In this document: piece after piece, positions 53,308 through 62,764 of the stretch
Position numbering within the stretch: the first letter of the stretch is position 1
Layout: the number at the start of each line of letters is the position of its first letter
Assembly (NCBI GenBank): GCA_021776335.1
Contig: JAJFGB010000007.1
Span: forward strand, 620,001 to 684,000
Direction of reading: 5' to 3'
DNA: 64,000 nt
From: Hyphococcus sp.
GTDB taxonomy: Bacteria > Pseudomonadota > Alphaproteobacteria > Caulobacterales > Parvularculaceae
Position numbers and translations under genes: made by a program
The notes under the pieces: generated by a model
What the model was told of the DNA's origin: nothing
Databases searched by the model: none
The model's input: only the letters and a program-made list of their open reading frames with translations

Positions 53308-53355
53308 CCATCCTTCGAGGCTCGCGGCTTTGCCGCTCGCACGTCAGGATGAGGG
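53308..53355. repeat. Family D palindrome, solo copy
   Basis: CCATCCTTCGAGG, CTC, inner hairpin GCGGC-TTT-GCCGC, TCGCACGTCAGGATGAGGG. Same outer ends as at the GIY-YIG gene but with a third, unrelated inner stem. No nuclease gene is nearby. Confidence 0.75.
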
Positions 53356-53394
53356 TGGTGTTTAGCGGGACAAAATAAAAAGAGAGCGCTGGCG

Positions 53395-54798
53395 CTAATT
53401 TATCTGCGCGGCTGTGTCTGAAACGACAAAACAGGCAACGCCTTTTTCCGTCAGGCCGGCGCAAGCGTTCGCCGCTTCGGCTTCTGACATGGCGATAATG
53501 CGGGCGCGATAAAGTGTGGAGCCGTCACTGCGTATAGTTGGCACCACCGTCCGTGCACGTGCAGTTAGTCCGCCTTTGGCGATGGCGTCTTCGAGCTCGG
53601 TTTGCGCCAGTTCTTTGGTTGAATAAGCGCCGATCTGAACATTCCAGTCAAATTCCGTCAGTAACTCGCGATCGCCCTGACCGACAAAGCCGTCATCTTC
53701 CGGTATCAGGGATGCAAGGCGTGTGCGTTCAAATTCGTTGAAGTCATCCGTTTCGGCGACAGCGATCAATGCGCCGAGCTGGTCGGATTCCGTCGCAATC
53801 GGGTCGACAGGCTCGTTCAGCGCCGCTGCGGCGCTCAATATCTCCAGGCGCAAGGCGTCGCTGTCTGCAATCGTCGGAACCGCCTGTTGGCGTTCCAACG
53901 CTGCAAGTTCCAGTGCCGCTAACAATGTTGGTTTTATGCGCGGACTTGGTTTTTTTCGGTGCAGGGCAGCGATAAGTGTCGGTTTTTTTGCGATTTCCGC
54001 AAAGCCGTTATTGAGAATATCGCGCATATGCCGGTCACGCGTGGCCGATGAGCGGCCGCCAAGAACAATACCGATGAGGCGCTGGTCTTTGCGCACCGCG
54101 GTTGTTGCGAGATTGAAACCGGATCTGCGCGTATAGCCTGTTTTCAACCCATCGGCGCCGGGAAAAGTTTTGATCAGCTTGTTATGGGTCCGGTAGGTGC
54201 GTCCGTTCCAGGTAAATTGCCTGATTGAAAAATAATCGAAATATTGCGGAAAATCCTGCGTGATCCGCTGAGCAAGCGTCGCCATATCCCGCGCGGTCGT
54301 AACCTGTTTCGAATTTGGCAAGCCTGAAGCATTGCGGAAGGTGGTGCGCGACATACCAATCGCACGCGCCCTCGCTGTCATTTTCTGCGCGAAGCGCCAT
54401 TCCGAGCCGGAAATTTTTTCTGCAACAGCGGCGGCGACATCATTGGCGGATTTTACGACCAGCGCTTCGATGGCGGTTTCCACATCAATTGTCGATCCGC
54501 TTTTAATGCCGAGTTTCGACGGCGGCTGGCCGGCGGCGCGTTTTGACACTTTAATTTTTGAGGTAAGCGTCAACTTGCCGGCTTCTATCTCTTCGAACAG
54601 GAGATAAAGCGTCATCATCTTGGTGAGGGAAGCTGGATATCGCCTGCCATTGGAGTATCGGCTGAACAAAACGTCGCCGGACTCCGCATGCACGACATAG
54701 GCTGCATATTTGGAATTGGCCGTAGCGTGCGGCGCCAGACCGCCAAACAGGGCAAGAACCAGCGCAAGAACTGTTACACGACGAAATACCATACTCAT
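53395..54798 (-). CDS. D-alanyl-D-alanine carboxypeptidase with C-terminal SPOR-like region
   Basis: 467 residues. Serine peptidase of family S11: active-site SLTK in YPASLTKMMTLY (Ser near 58), SAN in VVKSANDVAAAVAEKISGSE and KTG in GADGLKTGYTRRSGF. It trims peptidoglycan stem peptides in the periplasm. Signal peptide VTVLALVLALFGGLAPHATA. After a linker of about 90 residues the C-terminal segment (WNVQIGAYSTKELAQTELED, then ARIIAMSEAEAANACAGLTE) has the SPOR-domain pattern, which would bring it to the septum. ATG 54798 follows GAGGG. No neighbour in an obvious operon. Confidence 0.93.
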   Translation of the reverse strand: MSMVFRRVTVLALVLALFGGLAPHATANSKYAAYVVHAESGDVLFSRYSNGRRYPASLTKMMTLYLLFEEIEAGKLTLTSKIKVSKRAAGQPPSKLGIKSGSTIDVETAIEALVVKSANDVAAAVAEKISGSEWRFAQKMTARARAIGMSRTTFRNASGLPNSKQVTTARDMATLAQRITQDFPQYFDYFSIRQFTWNGRTYRTHNKLIKTFPGADGLKTGYTRRSGFNLATTAVRKDQRLIGIVLGGRSSATRDRHMRDILNNGFAEIAKKPTLIAALHRKKPSPRIKPTLLAALELAALERQQAVPTIADSDALRLEILSAAAALNEPVDPIATESDQLGALIAVAETDDFNEFERTRLASLIPEDDGFVGQGDRELLTEFDWNVQIGAYSTKELAQTELEDAIAKGGLTARARTVVPTIRSDGSTLYRARIIAMSEAEAANACAGLTEKGVACFVVSDTAAQIN

Positions 54799-55004
54799 TA
54801 AGCGACCCTCGCTTATTCCAAAAAGCTTTTCAATATCTCGAGAGCCCCAGCCCCCAAAATCAGCAATTTCTGAATGCCCGGCCCGATAGAAACCCGCCCG
54901 CCGGGCTTATGCCGGTGATCAGCAAACGCCGTGCCGCATATTGGGCAGGGCGATTAAATCATCTCTGAACAGGGTAAATGGAATGTTAACGATAAATTCA
55001 CGTT

Positions 55005-55083
55005 TTGCGGCGCACAAAATATTGTGCAGCGCAGCAATTTCTCTTGACTTCACCTTTAATCCGATTATGTTGCACTGCACAAA
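55005..55083 (+). promoter_or_regulatory. Promoter region of phasin gene with TGC-rich repeats
   Basis: TTGCGGCGCACAA (55005-55017) and TTGTGCAGCGCAGCAA (55022-55037) form an inverted pair around AATA, and a third site TTGCACTGCACAA is at 55070-55082. Similar TGC-rich palindromes are bound by PhaR, the phasin repressor. A possible -35 TTGACT (55044) and -10 TATGTT (55066) lie between them. The repressor link is inference. Confidence 0.5.
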
Positions 55084-55147
55084 CGGCGTTATGAGACAAA
55101 AAGTCGTTTAAAATCATTAATTTATAAAATATCCTCCGGAGAAACAC

Positions 55148-55594
55148 ATGACTGAGACGAAGAAAACCGCCAAGCCGGCTGATGCGTTTGAAACGCTGAC
55201 GGCTATGAGCCCTGACGCCTTTAAGGGCGGCTATGAGAAATTCGCCGAAGGCGTCTCCACCATGGCTGATTTCCAGAAAGACACCTATGAAGCTTTTGTC
55301 GCTTCAGCTGGCGCTTTCGCAAAAGGCTTTGAAAAGCTGGCCTCCGAGCAGAGCAATTTTGTAAAGACAGCGTTTGAAGGCGCCGCCGCCAACGCACAAG
55401 CGGTTGCTTCTGCGAAAAGCCCTCAGGAAGCCTTTGACCTGAACAGCGAATTTGCCCGCAGTTCTGTGGAAAACAATCTCGGCCAGGTGAATAAAGCCGC
55501 TGATTTGTGGATCGAAACGACAAAGGAAACAGTTGAGCCGCTGACCGTGCGTTACGGCGAACTGGTTGAGAAAATCCAGGCTTTCCGCCCGTAA
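55148..55594 (+). CDS. Phasin-family protein
   Basis: 148 residues; amphipathic helical protein that coats polyhydroxyalkanoate granules. Signature region FEKLASEQSNFVKTAFEGAA, then SPQEAFDLNSEFARSSVENN and VNKAADLWIETTKETVEPLT. Rich in Ala/Lys/Glu, with no signal peptide. Preceded by CTCCGGAG and followed by a strong terminator, so it is monocistronic. No PHA synthase is in the window, but the family call is good. Confidence 0.9.
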   Translation: MTETKKTAKPADAFETLTAMSPDAFKGGYEKFAEGVSTMADFQKDTYEAFVASAGAFAKGFEKLASEQSNFVKTAFEGAAANAQAVASAKSPQEAFDLNSEFARSSVENNLGQVNKAADLWIETTKETVEPLTVRYGELVEKIQAFRP

Positions 55595-55623
55595 GATATT
55601 TCCTCCCTTTTAGTTGCGTATCA

Positions 55624-55655
55624 GGCCCGGCAGTAATTCTGCCGGGCCTTTTTTG
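55624..55655 (+). terminator. Rho-independent terminator of phasin gene
   Basis: Perfect 10-bp stem GGCCCGGCAG / CTGCCGGGCC around TAATT, followed by TTTTTTG, 30 bp past the stop codon. Confidence 0.92.
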
Positions 55656-55870
55656 TGCCCTCATGGCGCACTATTTATATTGATGCGCTGCATTGTGAGA
55701 CGGTGTGGCGTCCGAATTGTGCTATTTTGCGACGACGCCTCCCTAAAAAAGCGGCGTGATCACAAGTTTGCGTCTTTTCAACCTTGTGCGGCTACATATC
55801 TAAAAGAAGCGGTCGCAAATCAGCGTTGCGGCTGCCAAGTGGAAATATTGGACAGAATTTAGAGTTGATC

Positions 55871-56224
55871 ATGGCTGAAGATAACGAGAACAATCAGGAC
55901 GACGACCAGACCCCAGGGCGTGGCCCGGGGCACGGCGTTGATGTCGTCACTAAAACCGCGCCGAAGACAAAGCGCCCATCGCTTTACAAGGTGCTTCTCC
56001 TGAACGACGATTATACGCCGCAGGAGTTTGTGGTGTGGCTCTTACAGGCGGTCTTTAAAAGAGACCCCGAAGAGTCGGTCAGGATCATGCAGCATGTGCA
56101 TCAAAACGGCGTCGGGATTTGTGGTGTTTACACTTATGAGGTTGCCGAAACAAAAGTGGCGCAGGTGATGGAATTGTCCCGCCGCAACCAGCATCCGCTG
56201 CAATGTACAATGGAACGGGAGTAA
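55871..56224 (+). CDS. clpS: ATP-dependent Clp protease adaptor ClpS
   Basis: 117 residues; delivers N-degron substrates to ClpAP. Typical core [20 protein letters not shown], then [20 protein letters not shown] and [20 protein letters not shown]. An acidic flexible N-terminus ([19 protein letters not shown]) precedes it. ATG 55871 is used. It is followed after 4 bp by clpA, the normal partner. Confidence 0.96.
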   Translation: MAEDNENNQDDDQTPGRGPGHGVDVVTKTAPKTKRPSLYKVLLLNDDYTPQEFVVWLLQAVFKRDPEESVRIMQHVHQNGVGICGVYTYEVAETKVAQVMELSRRNQHPLQCTMERE

Positions 56225-56228
56225 GCGC

Positions 56229-58559
56229 GTGGCGTCATTCAGTAGAAGTTTAGATGAAGCACTGCACCGCGCAATCGCGCTGGCGACGGAACGTGAACAT
56301 GAGCTGGCGACGTTGGAGCATCTTCTCCTGGCGCTGACCGAGGATCGCGATGCGGCGGCAGTGATGCGCGCCTGCAATGTCGATGTCGATTTACTACGCC
56401 GCAATCTCAATGAGTTCATCGAAAATGACCTGACAAATCTCCCGCTGGAAGCTGGTGAACAGTCAAAACCGACCGCCAGTTTCCAAAGGGTTATTCAGCG
56501 TGCAGTTATTCACGTTCAATCGTCTGGTCGTGAAGAAGTGACGGGCGCAAATGTACTTGTCGCGCTGTTTGCCGAACGCGAGTCGAATGCTGCGCATTTC
56601 CTGCAAGCTCAGGATATGACCCGCTTCGACGCCGTAAATTACATTTCCCATGGCCTCGCCAAACGGCCAGGTGAAGCACAGACACGCAGCCCCCGCGGCG
56701 TCAATGAAGACGCTGATCAGGGCGGTGGCGGCAAGCAGGAAAGCGCACTGGAGGCTTATTGCGTTGATTTGAATACAAAAGCGCGTGCCGGCAAAATTGA
56801 TCCGCTGATTGGCCGCGCTGCGGAGGTTGAACGCTCAATCCAGGTGCTTTGTCGGCGGCGCAAGAACAACCCGCTTCTGGTGGGCGATCCGGGTGTCGGC
56901 AAAACGGCGATCGCCGAAGGGCTCGCGCGTCAGATTGTTGATGAAGAAGTGCCGGAAGTTTTGGCGAAATCAACGATTTACTCCCTTGATCTGGGCGCGT
57001 TGTTGGCGGGCACACGCTATCGCGGTGATTTCGAAGAGCGCATCAAAGCGGTCTTGAAAGAGCTCGAGGACCACGAAGATGCGATTTTGTTCATCGATGA
57101 AATTCACACAGTGATCGGCGCCGGCGCGACGTCCGGTGGAGCGATGGACGCATCGAATTTGCTAAAGCCTGCGCTTCAATCAGGCACGCTGCGATGCATG
57201 GGATCGACAACCTATAAAGAATACCGACAGCATTTCGAAAAAGATCGTGCGTTGGCGCGACGTTTTCAAAAGATCGATGTGGTTGAGCCGTCAAAGGACG
57301 ACACCATTCAAATCTTGCGGGGCCTGCGTCCATATTTCGAAGAACATCACAAAGTAAAATATACCGATGAAGCCATTACTGCTGCGGCCGAGCTGTCATC
57401 GAAATATATGACCGACCGCAAGCTGCCCGATAAGGCGATTGACGTCATCGATGAGGCGGGCGCCCGGCAAATGTTATTCCCGGAAGACAAGCGCAAGAAA
57501 GAGATCGACACGCCGGAAATCGAGGAAGTTATCGCCAAAATGGCGCGCATTCCTGCGAAATCCGTCTCGAAGACCGACGTTGAGCGGCTGCAAAAGCTGG
57601 GCGAGGATCTGCGGCGCGTGGTGTTTGGCCAGGACGAAGCCATCGACCAACTGGCAGCAGCGATCAAACTCAGCAGGGCGGGTCTGCGTGAACCGGAAAA
57701 GCCAATCGGTTCTTATCTTTTTGCCGGGCCCACGGGCGTCGGCAAAACTGAAGCCGCCAAACAGCTTGGTCTGGCGCTCGGTGTCGAGCTGATCCGGTTC
57801 GACATGTCGGAATATATGGAACGCCATACGGTCTCGCGCCTCATCGGCGCGCCGCCCGGTTATGTGGGCTTTGATCAGGGCGGGCTTTTAACCGATGCCG
57901 TCGATCAGCACCCGCATTCGGTGTTGCTGCTCGATGAAATCGAAAAGGCGCATCCGGAGATATTCAATATCCTTTTGCAGGTCATGGATAACGGTACGCT
58001 GACGGATACCAATGGCCGCAAAATTGATTTCCGCAATGTGATCATCATCATGACCACCAATGCAGGGTCGTCCGATGCGGCGAAATTCGCCATCGGCTTT
58101 GCAGGCGGCAAGAAAACCGACGAAACCGATATTGCAATTACGCGATTGTTCTCGCCGGAATTTCGCAATCGCCTTGATGCGACCATTCAGTTTGCAGGCC
58201 TGTCGCCGGTGATCATTAATCGCATCGTTGAGAAATTTGTTCTGCAACTGGAAGTGCAGCTCGCGGATCGCAACGTCACATTCGAGTTGGCCGAAGATGC
58301 AACGCGCTGGCTTGCTGAAAAAGGCTTTGACGATGAAATGGGCGCGCGGCCATTGGCGCGCACCATCCAGGAACACATCAAGAAACCGATTGCCGATGAA
58401 ATCCTGTTTGGCAGCCTGAAACATGGCGGCGTCGTTAAAGTGCTGGTCGATCAGAAGGATAAATCGAAACTTGCTTTCGAATATCTACCGGACCCCGAAG
58501 AGCCGAAGAATCCGGAAGAGGGCGGCGAAGGCGGCAACGTGCCGGCGCTGGTGGAATAA
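56229..58559 (+). CDS. clpA: ATP-dependent Clp protease ATP-binding subunit ClpA
   Basis: 776 residues; unfoldase ring of ClpAP. N-domain at 1-145 ([20 protein letters not shown]). First AAA+ module: Walker [14 protein letters not shown], with [20 protein letters not shown] and [15 protein letters not shown]. Second: Walker [18 protein letters not shown] and the [20 protein letters not shown] segment. A ClpP-binding IGF-type loop is present ([12 protein letters not shown]). The start is a GTG at 56229, 4 bp after clpS. The C-terminal end is acidic ([16 protein letters not shown]). Confidence 0.98.
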   Translation: MASFSRSLDEALHRAIALATEREHELATLEHLLLALTEDRDAAAVMRACNVDVDLLRRNLNEFIENDLTNLPLEAGEQSKPTASFQRVIQRAVIHVQSSGREEVTGANVLVALFAERESNAAHFLQAQDMTRFDAVNYISHGLAKRPGEAQTRSPRGVNEDADQGGGGKQESALEAYCVDLNTKARAGKIDPLIGRAAEVERSIQVLCRRRKNNPLLVGDPGVGKTAIAEGLARQIVDEEVPEVLAKSTIYSLDLGALLAGTRYRGDFEERIKAVLKELEDHEDAILFIDEIHTVIGAGATSGGAMDASNLLKPALQSGTLRCMGSTTYKEYRQHFEKDRALARRFQKIDVVEPSKDDTIQILRGLRPYFEEHHKVKYTDEAITAAAELSSKYMTDRKLPDKAIDVIDEAGARQMLFPEDKRKKEIDTPEIEEVIAKMARIPAKSVSKTDVERLQKLGEDLRRVVFGQDEAIDQLAAAIKLSRAGLREPEKPIGSYLFAGPTGVGKTEAAKQLGLALGVELIRFDMSEYMERHTVSRLIGAPPGYVGFDQGGLLTDAVDQHPHSVLLLDEIEKAHPEIFNILLQVMDNGTLTDTNGRKIDFRNVIIIMTTNAGSSDAAKFAIGFAGGKKTDETDIAITRLFSPEFRNRLDATIQFAGLSPVIINRIVEKFVLQLEVQLADRNVTFELAEDATRWLAEKGFDDEMGARPLARTIQEHIKKPIADEILFGSLKHGGVVKVLVDQKDKSKLAFEYLPDPEEPKNPEEGGEGGNVPALVE

Positions 58560-58679
58560 CGCCTCACGCACAACATAACGAGGCAGACCGATTTCGCCGG
58601 CATGTGTAGAGCCGCCAAATAACTCAGGCGTCAATCCGCGCCATTGACGGGCGCTGGCCAATCAGCGAATTTCCTGATT

Positions 58680-59366
58680 ATGACAAGTGCGCTTGAGCTT
58701 CACGAACGCTATGAGACCGACGGCTATGCGCTTGTGGAGCGCGCCGCCGCGCCCGAGGTCGCGAAAAACCTGCTGGCGATTATCCATGCAAACATGACGA
58801 TGAAGCCAGGCATGTTGAAAAACTTCCTGTCGGAACCGCGTGTCAATGAAATGCCGGCCTATGAGTTTTACGGCTACCGGTTGCCGTCAGTGATGGCATT
58901 TCATTGGGGATTGACCTCCCGTATCAGCGATATCGCCGGCAAGAGATTGCTCCCGACTTATGCGTTCTTTCGGGTCTATCCGAAGGGCGATCGTTGCCTC
59001 ATTCATACGGACCGGCCGTCATGCGAGCACAGTTTCTCTATGGCGCTGGGTTATGGCGACGACATTGTCTGGCCGCTGGAGATTGGCGAGAAGTTTCATG
59101 AAGAGCGTGAGGCGGCAGACCGGCCCAAGGCAGAAGATTTTGAAGACGACGCCTATAAGGCATTGATGCTCAATCCTGGCGACGCCATCATTTATCACGG
59201 CGTCAATTATCGCCATGGCCGGTCAATGCCTAATCCAAACCGCTGGTCGGCGCATATGTTCCTCCATTGGGTCGATGCTGACGGTCCGTTCAAGGAATGG
59301 GCGTTTGATCGCAAGGACTTCCCGACTGATACTGATTTTCCGTTTCCGGGCGCTGGCGCGAAATAA
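58680..59366 (+). CDS. Putative Fe(II)/2-oxoglutarate oxygenase, tandem copy 1
   Basis: 228 residues. The HxD motif His109-Thr-Asp111 in GDRCLIHTDRPSCEHSFSMA and the distal His in IIYHGVNYRHGRSMPNPNRW (His173 or His179, with Arg181 as possible 2OG ligand) give the facial-triad pattern. The N-terminus LHERYETDGYALVERAAAPE is typical of dioxygenases that start with a helix and strand. Subfamily and substrate are not recognised. ATG 58680 is used; a TTG at 58644 is in frame. A close paralogue follows, separated by 68 bp. Confidence 0.65.
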   Translation: MTSALELHERYETDGYALVERAAAPEVAKNLLAIIHANMTMKPGMLKNFLSEPRVNEMPAYEFYGYRLPSVMAFHWGLTSRISDIAGKRLLPTYAFFRVYPKGDRCLIHTDRPSCEHSFSMALGYGDDIVWPLEIGEKFHEEREAADRPKAEDFEDDAYKALMLNPGDAIIYHGVNYRHGRSMPNPNRWSAHMFLHWVDADGPFKEWAFDRKDFPTDTDFPFPGAGAK

Positions 59367-59434
59367 GGCCACTGCGGGGTGGGGGGCCTTCAATTTATTG
59401 ACCGACATATTTCAATCAAAGAATTTGTGACGCT

Positions 59435-60115
59435 ATGACCAATGCCAAAGAACTTCGCCAACGCTACGACACTGACGGGTACACGCTTGTTGAAGATGCG
59501 GCGCCACCGGAGGTCGTCAAAAACCTGCTTGGCGTTATTCACGCGAATATGACGGCGACGCCCGGCCTGCTGGAGAAATTCAAATCCGGCTCGCAGGTCA
59601 ATGCGAAAAAAGGGTACGAGTTTTACGGTTACCGGCTGCCCATGGTGATGGCGTTTCATTGGGGCCTGACATCGAGAATGAGTGAGATTACCGGAAAGCG
59701 ATTATTGCCCACCTACGCCTTTTTCCGGGCCTATCTCAAAGGCAATCGTTGTTTTATCCATTCCGACCGGCCGGCGTGTGAACACAGCTTTTCAATGTCG
59801 CTCGGTTACAGCGATGATATCGTCTGGCCGTTTGATATCGGCACGCAGCATTTTGAACCGGGAGACGGGGCAAGCCTTCCAATGACCGACGATTTCGAGG
59901 GGGCGGACTATTCGACCCTGAATTTGAAGCCGGGCGATGCTGTGCTCTATCACGGTGTTAATTATCGTCATGGCCGATTGGCGCCCAACCCCAATCGCTG
60001 GTCGGCACATATGTTTTTACATTGGATTGACGCTGACGGACCTTATCAGGAATGGGCGTTCGACAAGGGAAGTTTTCCCGGCGACGTCGATTTCCCCGCG
60101 CACCAGGGCGAATAA
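59435..60115 (+). CDS. Putative Fe(II)/2-oxoglutarate oxygenase, tandem copy 2
   Basis: 226 residues, about 60 percent identical to copy 1 by eye. The HxD becomes His-Ser-Asp in NRCFIHSDRPACEHSFSMSL; the distal region is LYHGVNYRHGRLAPNPNRWS. Both copies keep YEFYGYRLP, MAFHWGLTSR and KRLLPTYAFFR, which must be important for the fold or substrate. Both end in an acidic DVDFP/DTDFP patch. Function unknown; the duplicate probably acts on a related substrate. The minus-strand terminator at 60113-60151 separates it from the DM13 gene. Confidence 0.65.
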   Translation: MTNAKELRQRYDTDGYTLVEDAAPPEVVKNLLGVIHANMTATPGLLEKFKSGSQVNAKKGYEFYGYRLPMVMAFHWGLTSRMSEITGKRLLPTYAFFRAYLKGNRCFIHSDRPACEHSFSMSLGYSDDIVWPFDIGTQHFEPGDGASLPMTDDFEGADYSTLNLKPGDAVLYHGVNYRHGRLAPNPNRWSAHMFLHWIDADGPYQEWAFDKGSFPGDVDFPAHQGE

Positions 60116-60151
60116 AAAAAGGCCGCCGCAAGGGAAGGGGTCGCGGCGGCC
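60113..60151 (-). terminator. Rho-independent terminator of DM13 gene, possibly bidirectional
   Basis: Perfect 9-bp stem GGCCGCCGC / GCGGCGGCC with a 13-nt loop. Read on the minus strand it is followed by seven T, placing it 60 bp after the DM13 gene. On the plus strand only TTCTC follows, so it is weaker for the oxygenase gene. Confidence 0.8.
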
Positions 60152-60211
60152 TTCTCAACAACGCGTTCCCAAAAGTGGGGGAGAGAGAACGCGCTACTTG
60201 GGGGGATTTCG

Positions 60212-60661
60212 TTAGACGAGGTCTGCGGCGCTCCACAGTTTTGAATAGGCCTCGCAATGAATGAGGATTGATTTGTAATCGGCGAGATCGACGCCTGCCG
60301 GGATTTCATAGGTCTGCGCGCCCTTATTGCTGGAAAGCGGCGCAATCAGCATCGAACCATTGGTTGCGTTCTTGCCATTCGCATCAGCGGCGGCGAGTGG
60401 TGATAGAAAGATTTTTAAATCCGGGGCTTTGCGCGTTTTGAAATCATCGGACAGCTTAATCAACATTCTGTCGCCCTCTTTGACGATGGACCAGTCACCG
60501 GACGACTTGAACGATTTTTTCGACCAGACGCCTGAATGAAGCATCTCTGATGCCGCATGCGCTTCATCCGCGCTATGATTGTGATCAGCCCATGCTGGCG
60601 CCGTTGTGGCGCCGACGGTCAGGGCTGTTGCGGCAAACGCGCTTAAAACCAGGTTTTTCAT
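60212..60661 (-). CDS. Periplasmic DM13-domain protein
   Basis: 149 residues. Signal peptide LVLSAFAATALTVGATTAPA. DM13 domain: GVWSKKSFKSSGDWSIVKEG, KAPDLKIFLSPLAAADANGK, and the strongly conserved YEIPAGVDLADYKSILIHCE then AYSKLWSAADL. DM13 domains are proposed redox modules; the near-invariant Cys is present in ILIHCEAYSK. A His-rich stretch (DHNHSADEAH) after the signal may bind metal. GGAAG lies before ATG 60661. Monocistronic. Confidence 0.85.
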   Translation of the reverse strand: MKNLVLSAFAATALTVGATTAPAWADHNHSADEAHAASEMLHSGVWSKKSFKSSGDWSIVKEGDRMLIKLSDDFKTRKAPDLKIFLSPLAAADANGKNATNGSMLIAPLSSNKGAQTYEIPAGVDLADYKSILIHCEAYSKLWSAADLV

Positions 60662-60786
60662 ATTTTGGTCCCACTTCCTTATTTCGAAGGCGCGGTTGCG
60701 CCGCTTTCTGGAACTGGAGATAGGCGCAGCGCCCGCTCACGTGCAAAACACGAGCGCGGGAGCAAGATTACGAATGCGTGAAGAGC

Positions 60787-60831
60787 GCGTTTTCAGGAAC
60801 AGTGGGAACCGGTTTTCCGGTTCGAAAACGC
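60787..60831. repeat. Family A palindrome, AAAA-arm type
   Basis: GCGTTTTC ... AACCGGTTTTCCGGTTC ... GAAAACGC, best preserved AAAA-arm copy, in the gap between the DM13 and HIT genes. Confidence 0.85.
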
Positions 60832-60933
60832 GATAAAGAAAATCTGAAATATTTATCGGCTTCGCAACCAAACTTCTGGTTTGGATGAAGCAAACCAACA
60901 TTGATGATGACACAGTAAAACTCAAAGGCTGGG

Positions 60934-61368
60934 TTAAAGCGCCGCCCTGATTTTCGCCGCTGTCGGTTCGAGAATTGCGGTGTCCGCTGGTCCGCCGCTC
61001 GCATGTGACGCCAGTGCGCGACCTTCATAAACCGGGATAATATGGAAATGCAGGTGGAAGACGGTTTGACCTGCGGGCGCGCCGTTAAATTGCGCGATGC
61101 GAATGCCATCAGGCTCCAGGCCGTCATTAACGCCTGCAGCAATGCGTTGGACCGCGTTCATCAAGACGGTGAGATCATCGGCATTGATATCCAATAGGTT
61201 TGTTGCCTGTATATTCTTGTGGACAACAAGACAATGGCCTTCGCTTTGGGGAAAGACATCCATGAAGGCGAGCGTATCGCCCGTCTCCGCAATTTTGACG
61301 CAGGGGATTACGCCTTTGATGATTTTCGCAAAGATATTGTCGGCGTCGTAAACGGTTTTCAGACTCAT
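60934..61368 (-). CDS. HIT-family protein (histidine triad hydrolase)
   Basis: 144 residues; nucleotide phosphoramidase-type hydrolase. HIT motif QTVFHLHFHIIPVYEGR with the His-x-His-x-His triad, and the N-terminal FAKIIKGVIPCVKIAETGDT. Its ATG overlaps the stop of the DUF2007 gene (ATGA). Physiological substrate unknown; a role in clearing AMP-linked by-products is likely for the family. Confidence 0.93.
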   Translation of the reverse strand: MSLKTVYDADNIFAKIIKGVIPCVKIAETGDTLAFMDVFPQSEGHCLVVHKNIQATNLLDINADDLTVLMNAVQRIAAGVNDGLEPDGIRIAQFNGAPAGQTVFHLHFHIIPVYEGRALASHASGGPADTAILEPTAAKIRAAL

Positions 61369-61595
61369 GCCTGATCATCCTCATCGATAGCAGCCGCGCC
61401 CGATTGAGCGTTAGCGAGCAATGTTAGCGCTTCGGCTTCCTGATTGTCCGGTACAGCGATGCGCACGCCGCCCGGCATCGGCAGCACTGAATTGATCGCG
61501 CCATCAAGCAGTTCAGCGTCAATACCGTGGGATTGTAGAAAACCGACAATTATTTTGGCTTCCTGCTGATTATGCGTGCGTTCGATGGTTTTCAC
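61365..61595 (-). CDS. DUF2007-type small protein
   Basis: 76 residues matching the DUF2007 pattern: a beta-alpha-beta unit RTHNQQEAKIIVGFLQSHGI then DAELLDGAINSVLPM and GVRIAVPDNQEAEALTLL. The family binds no known ligand. It is coupled to the HIT gene by a 4-bp overlap and lies 11 bp after the FemAB-like gene. Confidence 0.8.
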   Translation of the reverse strand: MKTIERTHNQQEAKIIVGFLQSHGIDAELLDGAINSVLPMPGGVRIAVPDNQEAEALTLLANAQSGAAAIDEDDQA

Positions 61596-61606
61596 AGCGA
61601 TCTATC

Positions 61607-62764
61607 CTATGTGGTTTTCTTGAATGGCATGTAATCACGCAACGCCTCGATTTCCATACCGGTTTGCGCGCGTTCCGCCTCAAGGTAATTATCTATGGCG
61701 CCGCGGAATCCGTCATCGCAGATCCAATGGGCGGAATAGGTCGGGATGGGTTCATAGCCCCGGGCAATTTTATGTTGGCCTTGTGCGCCCGCTTCGACAC
61801 GGGAGAGCCCGTTCGCAATGGCGTAGTCAATGGCCTGATGGTAACAGATCTCGAAATGCAGAAATGGCACGTCTTCAGTACACCCCCAATATCGCCCATA
61901 AAGTGTATCGCCGCCAATGAAATTGAGCGCGGCGGCGATCGGCTCGCCTGCGCGTTCAGCGACGATCATTAACAGTCTCTCCGGCATGCATTCGGCGACC
62001 AGTCGGAAAAAGCCCCTTGTCAGATAGGGCTCGCCCCATTTTCGGGCGCTGGTGTCCTGGTAGAAAACCCAGAACGCGTCCCAATGGCGTTCCTCAATGT
62101 CTGCACCCATCAAATGCCGGATGGCGACGCCTTCCGCGTGCGCGTCACGACGTTCGCGGCGGATCGCTTTGCGCTTGCGCGAGGAGAGCTGGCCGAGAAA
62201 ATCATCGAAGCTTTTGTAATCGCGATTAAACCAGTGAAACTGTTCGCCGATGCGCTGCAGGAAATCTGCGCGGGCGAGGGTCGCCTGATCTTGGTCCGTC
62301 GTAAAATTCACATGAAGAGAGCTCGCGCCCATTTGCTGCGTCGCCTGGCGTAGAGCGACCGCAAGCTGAAATCTTGAGGCGTTTGTTTTCGCGAGCAGCC
62401 GCGGCCCTGGAACTGGCGTAAAGGGCGCAGCACAAACAAGCTTGGGGTAATATCGCCCGCCGGCGCGCATATAAGCGTCCGCCCAATGATGGTCGAACAC
62501 ATATTCGCCCTGACTGTGGCCTTTGGCGTAAAGCGGCGCGACACCGGTGACGGCGCCGTGCTCTTCGAGAACAAGATGCATCGGCGCCCAGCCGGCGTCT
62601 GGCGCGACGGATCCGGACCGCTCGAGGGCGCGGAGAAATTCATGAGCGATAAATGGATTAAAGGGTTGGTCTGCCGGGTTGGCGAGCGCATTCCAGATAT
62701 CACCGTCAATGTCGTCGATTGACGACACCGACCGCGCCAGCAATGCGTCTGACCCGTCTGCCAT
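61607..62764 (-). CDS. FemAB-like (COG3146) GNAT-fold protein
   Basis: 385 residues of the PF04339 FemAB_like/COG3146 family, common in proteobacteria. Typical sequence: NPFIAHEFLRALERSGSV, YVFDHHWADAYMRAGGRYYP, the LSSRKRKAIRRERRDA segment, YLTRGFFRLVAECMPERLLM and VEAGAQGQHKIARGYEPIPT. Two GNAT-like halves are expected. Acyl donor and substrate unknown. Its ATG overlaps the RidA stop by one base (TGATG), so RidA and this gene are translationally coupled. Confidence 0.9.
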   Translation of the reverse strand: MADGSDALLARSVSSIDDIDGDIWNALANPADQPFNPFIAHEFLRALERSGSVAPDAGWAPMHLVLEEHGAVTGVAPLYAKGHSQGEYVFDHHWADAYMRAGGRYYPKLVCAAPFTPVPGPRLLAKTNASRFQLAVALRQATQQMGASSLHVNFTTDQDQATLARADFLQRIGEQFHWFNRDYKSFDDFLGQLSSRKRKAIRRERRDAHAEGVAIRHLMGADIEERHWDAFWVFYQDTSARKWGEPYLTRGFFRLVAECMPERLLMIVAERAGEPIAAALNFIGGDTLYGRYWGCTEDVPFLHFEICYHQAIDYAIANGLSRVEAGAQGQHKIARGYEPIPTYSAHWICDDGFRGAIDNYLEAERAQTGMEIEALRDYMPFKKTT

